From the NCBI GenBank assembly GCA_945875635.1, contig CAMCLD010000009.1, forward strand, positions 1 to 64,000: a DNA stretch of 64,000 nucleotides, in the 5' to 3' direction. Of this stretch, positions 1-11,324 are shown in pieces. The first letter of the stretch is position 1, and every line of letters starts with the position of its first letter. Position numbers and translations under genes: made by a program. The DNA comes from an uncultured Prevotella sp. GTDB taxonomy: Bacteria; Bacteroidota; Bacteroidia; Bacteroidales; Bacteroidaceae. Below the pieces are notes generated by a model, which was not told the origin of the DNA, searched no databases, and saw only the letters and a list, made by a program, of their open reading frames with translations.

Positions 1-55
1 CGGTACGGACGGAGAGATAAAGAAAGGCCGCTACCGCAAGCTCATGGAGGACTGA
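1..55 (+). CDS. 3' end of an upstream gene (partial)
   Basis: An open frame enters from the left edge and ends at TGA (53-55). The visible tail is about 17 residues, basic and ending in LMED. It is too short to assign to a family. The frame is open from base 2, and the next gene starts after a spacer with a good promoter, which fits the end of a separate transcription unit. Confidence 0.4.
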   Translation, partial: GTDGEIKKGRYRKLMED

Positions 56-142
56 CAACTTGCATGTATAGATATCAGTGCTCATCAAATTTGCACATAT
101 ATCAAAATGCTGTTAATTGATGCGCAAAAAACTCTCTATTTA

Positions 143-174
143 TTTGGAAGTTTCGGAAAAACTCTTTAATTTTG
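143..174 (+). promoter_or_regulatory. Bacteroidetes-type promoter for pfkA
   Basis: The -33 box TTTG (143-146) and the -7 box TAATTTTG (167-174) are separated by exactly 20 bases, the primary sigma factor pattern TTTG-N19-21-TANNTTTG. Transcription would start near 181, giving a leader of about 48 nt before pfkA. Since atpD begins 32 bp after pfkA with no visible terminator, this promoter may also feed the ATP synthase operon. Confidence 0.7.
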
Positions 175-228
175 CCCATAATATTAGGAAAAACGTAAAT
201 ACATTCATATATTTAATAAAACATTTCT

Positions 229-2765
<2,537 letters not shown>

Positions 2766-2998
2766 ACACTAATGATAATTACTCAGCTTTAGCAAGTAGC
2801 AAAACGGAGATGAATGAAGATAAAATGAGATAAATGGTTAAGGAGTTAGAAGTAAGTTATGATAGGGAGTTAAAAGGAGCCAAATGTTCCACCCCCTGAA
2901 AAGGTAATGACTTATCATAACTCCTCATAATAACTTCCTATAACTTCTTATAACTCCATAAGTTGAGTATATGCGAAACTTAAATAATTATTGCAGAT
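2766..2998 (+). repeat. Hairpin-rich spacer inside the atp operon
   Basis: This 233-bp gap holds no open frame. AGTTATGATA (2855-2864) is perfectly complementary to TATCATAACT (2913-2922). Both arms extend into repeated TAACTTC/TAACTCC units, so a long imperfect stem from about 2843 to 2960 can form. There is no T-run after it, so it does not look like a simple terminator. The right edge carries the sequence TGCGAAACTTAA, the 3' end of the intergenic repeat family found throughout this window. Confidence 0.6.
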
Positions 2999-3241
2999 AT
3001 GAGTCTTACGCTGAGGATTATATCCCCCGAAAGAATTGTCTTTGTGGGAGAAGTTGAAAGTGTTACAGTACCAGGTACCATGGGAGAATTTCAGGTTCTT
3101 CCAAACCACGCTCCTCTAATCTCGTCGCTCGACCCAGGAAAGGTCGTGTACGACACAAATGAGGGTCGCATGGAGATAGGTATCTCTGGTGGTTTCGCTG
3201 AGGTACAGAATAATAATGTAAGTCTTTGCGTTGAGTTGTGA
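2999..3241 (+). CDS. atpC: F1Fo ATP synthase subunit epsilon, short form
   Basis: Central-stalk subunit that couples gamma rotation to the c-ring. The protein is only 80 residues against 130-140 in E. coli. It covers the N-terminal beta-sandwich (LRIISPERIVFVGEVESVTV, then GEFQVLPNHAPLISSL) and ends after GGFAEVQNNNVSLCVEL. The C-terminal two-helix domain, which inhibits ATP hydrolysis in many bacteria, is absent. The stop is clean and the next gene starts right there, so this is a natural short form and not a broken gene. Similar short epsilons are known in Bacteroidetes and Chlorobi. Confidence 0.95.
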   Translation: MSLTLRIISPERIVFVGEVESVTVPGTMGEFQVLPNHAPLISSLDPGKVVYDTNEGRMEIGISGGFAEVQNNNVSLCVEL

Positions 3242-3243
3242 TT

Positions 3244-3717
3244 ATGGAAGATTATAGAAATCCAGAAATGACATTCAGGCGATACCTAATCACTGCCATT
3301 CCTTCTATATTGTTATTCACTGCCATTGCTATGTTAGTGGATATTGATTTGACGAAGCCAACATTAGTAGGAACTGGCATGGCAATATTGCTGGTGTTGA
3401 CAGAAGCCTTTGTGTGGCGATGGGTGGCAAAGAAATCACCTGAAAGCCTACCAACTTTCTATTCTTCCATGTCATTGTACCGGATGATAATTGCAGCGTT
3501 CGTAGCATTGGTATCATACCTGATAGTAGATAAGGAAGACTTCCGGACGTACATCCTTCTGATACTGCTTTTCTATCTCGTGACATTGGTCCATCATTCT
3601 CTCTTCTTCCTCTTACTTTTAAAGAAAAGTGCTGAGATTGATGCCAATGACAACAAGAGCAATAATAATAACTTGGACAATGACAATAACATTGACGAAA
3701 ATGAGCAAGATAAGTAA
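3244..3717 (+). CDS. AtpI-like membrane protein of the ATP synthase operon
   Basis: Small membrane protein with about four hydrophobic segments, including ITAIPSILLFTAIAMLV, a segment ending LVLTEAF, MIIAAFVALVSYLIV and ILLILLFYLVTLV. It ends in a low-complexity Asn/Asp tail. Its place between atpC and atpB matches the AtpI-like gene of other Bacteroidetes atp operons. AtpI proteins assist c-ring assembly in other bacteria; that role here is inferred from position. The ATG at 3244 lies 2 bp after the atpC stop; an in-frame GTG at 3238 overlaps the stop and is an alternative. The 3' end overlaps the atpB start by 17 bp, suggesting translational coupling. Confidence 0.75.
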   Translation: MEDYRNPEMTFRRYLITAIPSILLFTAIAMLVDIDLTKPTLVGTGMAILLVLTEAFVWRWVAKKSPESLPTFYSSMSLYRMIIAAFVALVSYLIVDKEDFRTYILLILLFYLVTLVHHSLFFLLLLKKSAEIDANDNKSNNNNLDNDNNIDENEQDK

Positions 3718-4753
3718 TATTATAACTGCTGTTCTCCTGACGCTGATGACTATCATACCGGGAAAGTTGATGGCAACCAACAATGGAGATTCAAGCGAAC
3801 TGGACATACCAGAGATTGTGCTTGAGCACCTTGCTGACTCCTACGAATGGCATATTGCAAGCTATGAGGGAAAACATCTAAGCATTCCACTGCCTGTCAT
3901 CGTACGCAGTTCTCAGACGGGCGAATGGTTTGTGGGTACTGCACACAGTCTTCCAGAGCCTTTCTTCTTTGATGCTGCCCACCATGGCAAGATATATGAG
4001 AAAATGGCTGATGGAACAATTGCCAGACCTCTTGATTTGAGTATTACCAAGGCTGTGACACAGATATGGATAGTTGTCATTGTAATGATAACGATATTCC
4101 TGTCTTGTGCTCGTTGGTACAGGAAAAGAGATGAGAGAAGCGAAGCTCCTGGTGGCTTTGTGGGTTTCATGGAAATGCTTGTGGTTACAATCCACGATGA
4201 CCTTATACGACCATCAGTTGGTGAGGGACAATACAAGAAGTATGCACCATACCTTCTTACTGTATTCTTCTTCATTCTTACTACAAACATGATAGGTCTT
4301 ATACCTATATTTCCAGGTGGTGCCAATGTGACAGGTAACATCAACATTACATTGTTCCTTGCCGTTTGCACCATGCTTGCCATCAATCTATTTGGCAACA
4401 AAGAGTACTGGAAGGAAATATTCTGGCCGGAAGTACCACTTTTCCTAAAGGCTTATCCCGTGCCAGTAATGCCTGTGATAGAGCTGTTTGGCGTGTTCAC
4501 AAAACCGTTTGCCTTGATGATTCGTCTTTTTGCCAACATGATGGCAGGACATGCCGTGATACTTAGTTTCACTTGCGTTATATTCCTTGGATGGTCAATG
4601 GGTGTGGGCTATGGTCTTGGTCTCAATGCCTTCAGCATTCTGATGCTGCTGTTCATGAATTGTCTTGAGGTGTTAGTAGCTTTTGTACAGGCTTATGTCT
4701 TTACAATGTTGAGTGCAGTATTTATAGGGCTGGCTCACAAGGAACATCATTAG
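3701..4753 (+). CDS. atpB: F1Fo ATP synthase subunit a
   Basis: Fo subunit a forms the proton half-channels next to the c-ring. The open frame extends upstream to 3629, but the ATG at 3701 begins a signal-peptide-like stretch (MSKISNIITAVLLTLMTII) and is preferred. That gives 350 residues, about 80 more than E. coli subunit a. The extra part is a long N-terminal, probably periplasmic, region common in Bacteroidetes. The essential arginine lies in MIRLFANMMAGH in the penultimate helix region. The C-terminal part is strongly hydrophobic and ends in AHKEHH. Confidence 0.95.
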   Translation: MSKISNIITAVLLTLMTIIPGKLMATNNGDSSELDIPEIVLEHLADSYEWHIASYEGKHLSIPLPVIVRSSQTGEWFVGTAHSLPEPFFFDAAHHGKIYEKMADGTIARPLDLSITKAVTQIWIVVIVMITIFLSCARWYRKRDERSEAPGGFVGFMEMLVVTIHDDLIRPSVGEGQYKKYAPYLLTVFFFILTTNMIGLIPIFPGGANVTGNINITLFLAVCTMLAINLFGNKEYWKEIFWPEVPLFLKAYPVPVMPVIELFGVFTKPFALMIRLFANMMAGHAVILSFTCVIFLGWSMGVGYGLGLNAFSILMLLFMNCLEVLVAFVQAYVFTMLSAVFIGLAHKEHH

Positions 4754-4821
4754 ATGACTCGACAATTAAAAGAAAGAGATTATTTACAATTTAAATATTA
4801 ACAATTTAACATTATAGAATT

Positions 4822-5061
4822 ATGATTATTTCAACAATTTTAGCCGAGGGTCTGGCACAGCTGGGCTGCGGTTTGGGAGCAGGTATTGCAACTATTGGTG
4901 CTGGTTTGGGTATTGGTAAGATTGGCGGTAGCGCTATGGATGCTATTGCACGCCAGCCAGAGGCAACAGGTAAGATACAGACAAACATGATTCTTACGTC
5001 AGCTTTCGTTGAAGGTTGCGCACTCTTCGCCATAGCAGCTTGTGCATTCCTTATTAAATAG
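4822..5061 (+). CDS. atpE: F1Fo ATP synthase subunit c
   Basis: The 79-residue hairpin of two transmembrane helices that makes up the rotor ring. Helix 1 is glycine-rich (GCGLGAGIATIGAGLGIG), the polar loop is ARQPEA, and the ion-binding carboxylate is the Glu in SAFVEG. The helix-1 Gln and the Ser directly after the Glu that coordinate sodium in Na-type rings are Ile and Gly here, so a proton-type ring is inferred. It sits between atpB and atpF, with a 165-bp repeat-containing spacer before atpF. Confidence 0.96.
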   Translation: MIISTILAEGLAQLGCGLGAGIATIGAGLGIGKIGGSAMDAIARQPEATGKIQTNMILTSAFVEGCALFAIAACAFLIK

Positions 5062-5065
5062 AGTT

Positions 5066-5215
5066 AGAGTTGACAAGTTGACGAGTTGATGTTTTTGTTG
5101 ACGAGTTGACGAGTGAATAGTAATATGTTGGCGTAATTGAATTGACCGTGGATAGTGACAAGTGAACGAACATATCCTTGTCCACTCGTCAGCTGAATTA
5201 CCTGTCAACTAAATG
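5066..5215 (+). repeat. Spacer with TTGACRAG direct repeats between atpE and atpF
   Basis: The gap carries repeated TTGACAAG/TTGACGAG units, at least four in 5070-5115, and inverted counterparts (TTGTCCACTCGTCAG, CTGTCAACT) in 5175-5210. This is a diverged member of the intergenic repeat family of the window. It contains no open frame and no clear terminator. Confidence 0.55.
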
Positions 5216-5226
5216 AATTCATACAA

Positions 5227-5733
5227 ATGGAGAATCTGCCATCAATACTAACGCCTGATTTAGGACTTTTGTTCTGGATGCTCTTAGCGTTTGTTGTGGT
5301 GTTCCTTGTTCTTGCGAAATATGGCTTCCCTGCAATTCTCAACATGGTTGACAGCAGGAACCGTTTCATTAATGATAACCTTCGCAAGGCTAAGGAAGCT
5401 GCTGAGAGGCTTGAGCATATAAAGGATGAAGGTGAATCCATACTTCAGGAGGCACGCGAGAAACAAGCTGCCATCATCAAGGAGGCTACTGCCACGCGCG
5501 ATGCCATCATCGAGAAGGCACAGGAAAAGGCACGTGTCGAGGGTGCAAGGCTTATAGAAGACGCCAAGGCTGAGATTGAGTCTCAGAAACAGGCTGCTAT
5601 TAGCGATATCCGTAGGCAGGTGGCTGAGCTGAGCATCGAGATATCCGAGAGAATCCTCAAGGATAAACTTGGAGATGACAAGGCGCAAATGGAATATATT
5701 GACCGAATACTTGATGAGGTTACTTCAAAATAA
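5227..5733 (+). CDS. atpF: F1Fo ATP synthase subunit b
   Basis: Peripheral-stalk subunit. A single N-terminal membrane segment (GLLFWMLLAFVVVFLVLAKY) is followed by a long charged, Ala/Glu/Lys-rich helix of about 120 residues expected to form a coiled-coil dimer reaching up to delta and alpha. Length 168 is normal. It is followed after 12 bp by atpH, the order expected for stalk genes. Confidence 0.95.
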   Translation: MENLPSILTPDLGLLFWMLLAFVVVFLVLAKYGFPAILNMVDSRNRFINDNLRKAKEAAERLEHIKDEGESILQEAREKQAAIIKEATATRDAIIEKAQEKARVEGARLIEDAKAEIESQKQAAISDIRRQVAELSIEISERILKDKLGDDKAQMEYIDRILDEVTSK

Positions 5734-5745
5734 ACATTCAATGAT

Positions 5746-6282
5746 ATGGATTTAGGATTAATATCGGTAAGATACGCAAGGGCTTTGCTGAAGGCTTCTG
5801 TTGAAGAGGAACTTTCTGACAGGGTGTATGCAGATATGCAGACACTTTCGGAAAGCTATATCAAGGTGCCTGAGCTCAGGTTTACCATAGATAATCCCAT
5901 GCTTTCCAAAGACAGCAAGCAGGAACTGCTATGTGCGGCAACGGGTGGGGAACCTTCCCCACTGACGCTGCGATTCCTGGAACTGATGCTCCAGGAAGGC
6001 AGGGAGAGTATCATACAACTTGTATCAAACTCATATCTGACGCTGTATAGGAAGCGGAATAACCTGATTGAGGCAAAACTTCTAACAGCCTCTCCTCTTG
6101 CTGTGGAGACGGAGAAAAGGCTTAGGCAACTTGTGGAAAGCAAGACAAACGGCAAGGTGGTATTTGAGTCGAAAGTGGAACCAGATATCATTGGTGGTTT
6201 CATCTTGGAGTATGACACCTATAGAATGGATATGAGTGTCAAGTCCCGACTTGCTGCCGTCGCTCATAGCTTGAGCAAGTGA
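5746..6282 (+). CDS. atpH: F1Fo ATP synthase subunit delta
   Basis: Peripheral-stalk connector (OSCP family) that binds the top of the F1 hexamer. The 178 residues begin with the family signature SVRYARALLKAS and end with the conserved GGFILEYDTYRMDMSVKSRL region. It lies 12 bp after atpF and 63 bp before atpA, in the order normal for F-type operons. Confidence 0.94.
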   Translation: MDLGLISVRYARALLKASVEEELSDRVYADMQTLSESYIKVPELRFTIDNPMLSKDSKQELLCAATGGEPSPLTLRFLELMLQEGRESIIQLVSNSYLTLYRKRNNLIEAKLLTASPLAVETEKRLRQLVESKTNGKVVFESKVEPDIIGGFILEYDTYRMDMSVKSRLAAVAHSLSK

Positions 6283-6345
6283 TAATCTGTTGACAAAGGG
6301 CGAGTCTGATGAACTTGCCATACTTGAATATTAATAAAAACTATT

Positions 6346-7929
6346 ATGTCAGATAAAATTAAACCAAGCGAGGTGTCTTCTGTGCTCTTAAAGAAACTGA
6401 GAGGTATCAGCGACAATGCTGGGTTCGACGAGGTTGGTACAGTGTTGCAAGTTAGTGACGGCGTAGTCAGAATATACGGATTGCGCAACGCTGAGGCCAA
6501 CGAACTTTTGGAGTTCGAGGATGGCACCATGGCTATCGTGATGAACCTCGAGGAAGACAACGTCGGATGCGTGTTACTTGGTTCCACATCAGGAGTCAAG
6601 GAAGGTATGACAGTTAAACGTACAAAGCGCATTGCAAGCATTCGTGTCAACGACAACATGCTGGGACGTGTCATCAATCCGCTGGGACAGGCTATCGATG
6701 GAAAAGGTGAAATCGACCTGTCCGACTCTTTTGAGATGCCTCTCGACAGAAAAGCTCCGGGTGTAATCTACAGACAGCCGGTGAAAGAACCTCTACAGAC
6801 AGGTCTGAAAGCAGTCGATTCCATGATTCCTATTGGAAGAGGCCAGCGTGAACTTATAATTGGCGACCGTCAGACAGGAAAGACTGCCATAGCTGTCGAT
6901 ACCATTATCAATCAGAAGAGTTTCTACGAGGCTGGAAAACCTGTCTATTGTATTTATGTAGCTATAGGACAGAAGGCATCAACAGTTGCCGCTCTTGTGG
7001 CAAACCTGAAGGAACATGGAGCATTGCCATATACAATCATTGTGGCTGCTACAGCTGCTGACCCTGCTGCCATGCAGTACTATGCACCTTTTGCCGGAGC
7101 AGCCATAGGTGAGTATTTCCGCGACAGAGGACATTCTGCACTCGTAGTGTATGACGACTTGTCAAAACAGGCTGTGGCTTACCGTGAGGTGTCGCTTATA
7201 TTGAAGCGTCCTTCAGGACGTGAGGCTTATCCCGGTGATGTCTTCTATCTCCACTCAAGACTTCTTGAAAGGGCTGCGAGAATAAACGACCAGCAGGAAG
7301 TGGCTGAACAGATGAATGACTTGCCACAGTGCATGAAAGGACATGTCAAGGGTGGTGGTTCTCTTACTGCTCTGCCTATTATTGAAACACAGGCAGGAGA
7401 CGTATCAGCTTATATCCCTACAAACGTTATTTCCATAACCGATGGACAGATATATCTTGAGTCAGATTTGTTCAATCAGGGTTTCCGTCCTGCCATTAAT
7501 GTTGGTATTTCCGTATCCCGTGTGGGTGGTTCAGCACAGATAAAGAGTATGAAGAAGGTGGCTGGAACACTGAAGATAGACCAGGCGCAGTATAGGGAAC
7601 TTGAGGCATTCTCGAAATTCTCAAGTGACATGGATGCCGTAACGGCTATGACTCTTGATAGAGGTAGAAAGAACAACCAGCTTCTTATCCAACCTCAATA
7701 CAGTCCTATGCCTGTTGGCGAGCAGATTGCTATTCTCTACTGTGGAGTACACGGACTTATGCATAGCGTGCCAGTAGAGAGTATAAGGGAGTGCCAGGAC
7801 ACATTCCTCGAAAAAATGCGCACCTCGCATGCCGATGTCATTGCCCTGTTAGGCAGTGGTAAGATTGATGATACGGCTACGAAGACCATTGAGGATGTTA
7901 TGGCTGATATAGCGGGACAGTATAAATAA
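6346..7929 (+). CDS. atpA: F1Fo ATP synthase subunit alpha
   Basis: Non-catalytic nucleotide-binding subunit of F1. The 527 residues carry Walker A GDRQTGKT (173-180) and the alpha signature region with [27 protein letters not shown]. The C-terminal helical part follows, as in the family. It is 11 bp upstream of atpG. Confidence 0.98.
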   Translation: MSDKIKPSEVSSVLLKKLRGISDNAGFDEVGTVLQVSDGVVRIYGLRNAEANELLEFEDGTMAIVMNLEEDNVGCVLLGSTSGVKEGMTVKRTKRIASIRVNDNMLGRVINPLGQAIDGKGEIDLSDSFEMPLDRKAPGVIYRQPVKEPLQTGLKAVDSMIPIGRGQRELIIGDRQTGKTAIAVDTIINQKSFYEAGKPVYCIYVAIGQKASTVAALVANLKEHGALPYTIIVAATAADPAAMQYYAPFAGAAIGEYFRDRGHSALVVYDDLSKQAVAYREVSLILKRPSGREAYPGDVFYLHSRLLERAARINDQQEVAEQMNDLPQCMKGHVKGGGSLTALPIIETQAGDVSAYIPTNVISITDGQIYLESDLFNQGFRPAINVGISVSRVGGSAQIKSMKKVAGTLKIDQAQYRELEAFSKFSSDMDAVTAMTLDRGRKNNQLLIQPQYSPMPVGEQIAILYCGVHGLMHSVPVESIRECQDTFLEKMRTSHADVIALLGSGKIDDTATKTIEDVMADIAGQYK

Positions 7930-7940
7930 CAATTACCGAT

Positions 7941-8906
7941 ATGCCGTCACTAAAGGAAATTAAAGGGCGTATAGCCAGTGTCAACAGTACGCGCAAGATA
8001 ACAAGTGCAATGAAGATGGTGGCGTCTTCTAAACTTCATCACGCACAGGTGGAGATTGAGAACATGCTGCCTTATGAGAATATGCTGGAGCATATACTCA
8101 AGACATTCTTGGCATCTGAGGCTGATGCGCGCAATGTCTTCTCAAAGGAACGGGAGGTGAAGCGTGTCGCACTCATTGTGTTTAGCTCTAACAGCAGTCT
8201 GTGTGGTGGCTTCAACACCAACGTCATTAAGATGATGATGCAGGTGATACAGGAGTATGCCCATCTGGGTAAGGAGAATATTGTTGTCTATCCAATAGGA
8301 AGGAAAGTGGCAGAGAAGGTTGCACGCTTGGGATATAAGTCTGCAGGCGACTTCAATACTCTTGCAGACAAGCCTAACGTTGGAGGATGCATAGATTTGG
8401 CACGAGAGATAGGCAAGGAGTTCCTCGATGGCAACCTTGACAGGGTGGAGATGATTTATCATCATTTCAAGAGTGCGGGAAGTCAGATCCTTACTCGTAA
8501 GACATTCCTGCCTATTGACATTCAGTCGGAGCTTGAGAAAGACAATGAGAGAGACCTAACCACTAACATCGTGACGAAAAAGGCTCAGGAGTACCTGAAA
8601 AGGAACAAGAAAGAGCGGGAGACCGTGAAAGAAGATGTCAAGCCTCTTAATGACAACTTCATTGTAGAGCCTGACATGAACACAGTTCTCTCAAAACTGA
8701 TTCCTAAACTTGCGCACCTGATGCTTTACACAGCTCTCCTTGACAGTAACGCATCGGAGCACGCTGCCCGCATGGTGGCTATGCAAACAGCTACAGACAA
8801 TGCTGACGAGTTGCTCAGGGAACTGAACCTTCAGTACAACAAGTCAAGACAGCAGGCTATTACAAACGAGTTGCTTGACATAGTAGGTGGCTCGGTAAAC
8901 AACTGA
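7941..8906 (+). CDS. atpG: F1Fo ATP synthase subunit gamma
   Basis: Rotating central shaft. The N-terminus (LKEIKGRIASVNSTRKITSAMKMVASSKL) and the C-terminus (AARMVAMQTATDNADELL) are canonical and form the coiled coil inside F1. At 321 residues it is about 30 longer than E. coli gamma. The excess is a charged stretch around residues 205-245 (KKAQEYLKRNKKERETVKED), an insertion typical of Bacteroidetes gamma. It is the last gene of the operon and is followed by a strong terminator. Confidence 0.97.
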   Translation: MPSLKEIKGRIASVNSTRKITSAMKMVASSKLHHAQVEIENMLPYENMLEHILKTFLASEADARNVFSKEREVKRVALIVFSSNSSLCGGFNTNVIKMMMQVIQEYAHLGKENIVVYPIGRKVAEKVARLGYKSAGDFNTLADKPNVGGCIDLAREIGKEFLDGNLDRVEMIYHHFKSAGSQILTRKTFLPIDIQSELEKDNERDLTTNIVTKKAQEYLKRNKKERETVKEDVKPLNDNFIVEPDMNTVLSKLIPKLAHLMLYTALLDSNASEHAARMVAMQTATDNADELLRELNLQYNKSRQQAITNELLDIVGGSVNN

Positions 8907-8948
8907 CAGCATGTAAGAGACATGCAGCACTTGAATTATATGAATTAT

Positions 8949-8996
8949 GCAAATCCCCTTTTGGAAACACATTCCAAAGGGGATTTGCATTTTTTA
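8949..8996 (+). terminator. Intrinsic terminator of the ATP synthase operon
   Basis: GCAAATCCCC (8949-8958) pairs with GGGGATTTGC (8979-8988). The stem continues inward through TTTGGAA/TTCCAAA with one bulged T and is followed by a T6 run. It lies about 40 bp after the atpG stop. Confidence 0.9.
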
Positions 8997-9111
8997 TCTC
9001 CTTAAACCTAACGAATCTATTAGTGGGTAAGATGAAACTTTGAGGCCGTTGAATTTACATGGTTGTTCAGCACAGGAAGTATATCTTCATAAAGCAAAGC
9101 ATTGCGATGTT

Positions 9112-9220
9112 ACTTGCAAAGCTTATCTCTGTCACTTGCAAAGCTTATCTCTGTCACTTGCAAAGCTTATCTCTGCCACTTGCAAAGCTTATCTCTGTCA
9201 CTTGCAAAGCTTATCTCTGC
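9112..9220 (+). repeat. Five-copy 22-bp tandem repeat
   Basis: Five head-to-tail units of 22 bp start at 9112, 9134, 9156, 9178 and 9200. The unit reads ACTTGCAAAGCTTATCTCTG plus TC, with a single T-to-C change in copy 3 and a last copy one base short. Each unit contains the palindrome AAGCTT. The array lies between the atp terminator and the convergent rpmA gene. The open frame running through it is an artefact of the repeat. Confidence 0.95.
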
Positions 9221-9284
9221 ACATCACGGTAGTTATGATTATTTTTGACTATTACCGTTTCCTGACCATTCCATATATATGCGA

Positions 9285-9316
9285 CAATCCCACACCTCTT
9301 GCGAGTTGTGGGATTG
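9285..9316. terminator. Hairpin in the atpG-rpmA convergent spacer
   Basis: CAATCCCACA (9285-9294) pairs perfectly with TGTGGGATTG (9307-9316) around a 12-base loop. On the plus strand it is followed by a T-rich stretch, so it could be a back-up terminator for the atp operon. On the minus strand no T-run follows, so a role as the rpmA terminator is less certain. Confidence 0.5.
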
Positions 9317-9357
9317 CGTGTTTGTTTGGAATAAGTTTTATTTTTTTTATTTCTATG

Positions 9358-9615
9358 TTAAGCCTCAGGTATGACGTTGACAACACTCTTGTCGCGACGT
9401 CCTTTGTGGAATTCTACAGTACCGTCAACCAAAGCATAGAGAGTATCATCTTTACCGATACCCACATTCTTGCCTGGGTTGTGCTTTGTACCACGCTGAC
9501 GTACGATAATGTTTCCTGCGATACATTTCTGACCGCCCCAGATCTTAACACCTAATCTTTGCGAAGCTGACTCGCGTCCGTTCTTGGAACTACCTACACC
9601 TTTTTTATGTGCCAT
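9358..9615 (-). CDS. rpmA: 50S ribosomal protein L27
   Basis: Large-subunit protein whose N-terminal tail reaches the peptidyl transferase centre. The 85 residues begin [24 protein letters not shown] and include the [15 protein letters not shown] core, both diagnostic. There is no extra N-terminal extension needing protease removal as in Firmicutes. It is 16 bp downstream of rplU, the usual rplU-rpmA pair. Confidence 0.97.
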   Translation of the reverse strand: MAHKKGVGSSKNGRESASQRLGVKIWGGQKCIAGNIIVRQRGTKHNPGKNVGIGKDDTLYALVDGTVEFHKGRRDKSVVNVIPEA

Positions 9616-9631
9616 TTCCTGTCCTCCTGAT

Positions 9632-9949
9632 TTAAGCGATTATTGATTTGATTTCAAGCTGAGTGTACTGAGAACGGTGTCCGTTCTTCTTACGGTAGTC
9701 CTTGCGACGTTTCATCTTGAATACGATAACCTTGTCGCCTTTGACTAATGGGTTAATCACTTCAGCTACTACTTTTGCTCCCTCTACTGTTGGAGCACCT
9801 ACTGCGATTGCTCCCTCATTGTCCAAGAGGAGCACTTTGTCAAATTCAACAGTTTGTCCGGCCTCTGCCGACTCCAGGCGATTTACATAGATTTTATTGC
9901 CTTCCTGGACTTTGAACTGCTGACCGTTGATTTCTACAATTGCGTACAT
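9632..9949 (-). CDS. rplU: 50S ribosomal protein L21
   Basis: Large-subunit protein binding 23S rRNA. The true start is the ATG at 9949 giving [17 protein letters not shown] and 105 residues, the family length. The open frame runs 29 codons further upstream but that part is not conserved and probably falls in the leader. The C-terminal region [21 protein letters not shown] is typical. Confidence 0.96.
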   Translation of the reverse strand: MYAIVEINGQQFKVQEGNKIYVNRLESAEAGQTVEFDKVLLLDNEGAIAVGAPTVEGAKVVAEVINPLVKGDKVIVFKMKRRKDYRKKNGHRSQYTQLEIKSIIA

Positions 9950-10033
9950 TTTATTATTGTATAACGGTTTTCTCTGCGGGGCGGCAAACATCGTGCCTGC
10001 ACTTGTATGAGCCCCAAACAGACTAATCGGGCG

Positions 10034-10041
10034 CAAAATTA
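10034..10041 (-). promoter_or_regulatory. Possible -7 box of the rplU-rpmA promoter
   Basis: Read on the minus strand this is TAATTTTG, matching TANNTTTG, about 85 bp upstream of the rplU start. No convincing TTTG box lies 19-21 bases further upstream, so the call rests on one element. Confidence 0.4.
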
Positions 10042-10191
10042 CAAAAAATTATTCAATCAATAGTATTGTGACCTTATTTTTAATCCCGTGTCTTAACCAA
10101 CTTTAACATAGACAACCATCCCGGCAGATCCCAGAAGCAAATGCAAAGTTAATCTTAATACAGATTCTGTTGCTTGATGAGTTGTGAGATA

Positions 10192-11298
10192 TCACGACTT
10201 GTCAAGCAACTTGTTGTAAAGGGCTTCGTATTTCTTGGCAACCTTTATGTGGTCGTGGTGTTTCTTGATGTATTCAATGCCATCCTTTTTGAGGGAAGGA
10301 ATAAGTTCTGGGTGCAACACAATGTATTCAAGCTGTTTGCATACACTTTCGTAAGTAGGCTGAACGTTTATGATAGGACGCAACTCTTTCTCGTTTAAGA
10401 TTTCGTAGTTTTCTTCCTCTCCTCCTCCCATGCATATTAGTCCTTGTGACATTGCTTGCAAGGCATTCATTGCGGGAGTATAGCTGTATAGTTGGTCCAT
10501 TATGATGTCAGAACTGTTCATCAGCATGACATATTCATTGAAGGGAACACCCTCAACCACGTATAGCTCCATCCTTTCCGGATGCTTTTCCTTGATATGC
10601 TTGGCAGCTCTCAGCATTATGTCGGTCCCCTTGTATTCGCTTCTGTTTTTGCTTATGCCAATGAAGACTTTGACCGTAGCGTCTTGCATGTCGCAATTAA
10701 TTTCCTTCTCTGATGTGACTATTGGGAAAGGAATGAATGATGTCTTGTCTGGAAACGCAGGCTTGTAACAAACCCAGTATTCATAGAGTCCTGTAACAAT
10801 GGCATCGCAGTCGGTAGCTATCATTCTGTTCAACTTTTCCTTGTCCGTTCCAATCCAGTCTTTAATTTCCTTTATGGCATCTTTGTTGTTCCTTTCGTGT
10901 TCTCCTATGTTGAAATCACTGTATCTTAACGGCTTGTCGTTCAAACATGTGCTAACCCAGTAGTAATCCATTCCGAATCCCCCCATAACCATTTTCCTGT
11001 TATGCTTCCTGATATAATTATATATATGGAACAATCGTTTTGCCGAGAGGTCTATGAACAAGGGATTGATGAGCTGAACCACGTCATATCCCCTCATACG
11101 TGGCAGGTATTTCAGGATTTTGGCATAAAGAGCCATTCCTCCGACTCGTCCACAACGCCGAGCCAAGTCTATGTCTCTTGGATAGTTTTTCCAGTAGTCA
11201 CCGTTTGAAGCGACGGTTACATGGTGTCCCAATGCCCTCAATCCTTTTGCAAGTGTGTTGTGCACATTGCTGTATTCCCCTAAAAGCAGTATTTTCAT
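10192..11298 (-). CDS. Glycosyltransferase, GT4-like (GT-B fold)
   Basis: Probable surface-polysaccharide glycosyltransferase of 368 residues. It starts MKILLLGEYSNVHNTLAKGLRALGH, a GT-B N-terminal Rossmann unit. The C-terminal half has KVFIGISKNRSEYKGTD and a region ending SYTPAMNALQAMSQGLICMGGG, which resembles the donor-binding half of GT4 enzymes but lacks a clean EX7E motif. The open frame runs further upstream to 11346 through repeat sequence; the ATG at 11298 is the better start. Donor and acceptor cannot be told. It is the last gene of a three-gene minus-strand group of glycosyltransferases. Confidence 0.75.
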   Translation of the reverse strand: MKILLLGEYSNVHNTLAKGLRALGHHVTVASNGDYWKNYPRDIDLARRCGRVGGMALYAKILKYLPRMRGYDVVQLINPLFIDLSAKRLFHIYNYIRKHNRKMVMGGFGMDYYWVSTCLNDKPLRYSDFNIGEHERNNKDAIKEIKDWIGTDKEKLNRMIATDCDAIVTGLYEYWVCYKPAFPDKTSFIPFPIVTSEKEINCDMQDATVKVFIGISKNRSEYKGTDIMLRAAKHIKEKHPERMELYVVEGVPFNEYVMLMNSSDIIMDQLYSYTPAMNALQAMSQGLICMGGGEEENYEILNEKELRPIINVQPTYESVCKQLEYIVLHPELIPSLKKDGIEYIKKHHDHIKVAKKYEALYNKLLDKS

Positions 11299-11324
11299 TA
11301 GATGTTGAAAGTTGAATGTTGAAA

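Noticed and set aside
9112..9220. CRISPR array
   Set aside because: The repeats are directly adjacent with no unique spacers and no cas genes are present; it is a simple tandem repeat.
9040..9555. 171-codon plus-strand open frame between atpG and rpmA
   Set aside because: It reads through the 22-bp tandem array, where 22 bp cycles through all three frames, and then through rpmA in antisense. No conserved domain or sensible start is present.
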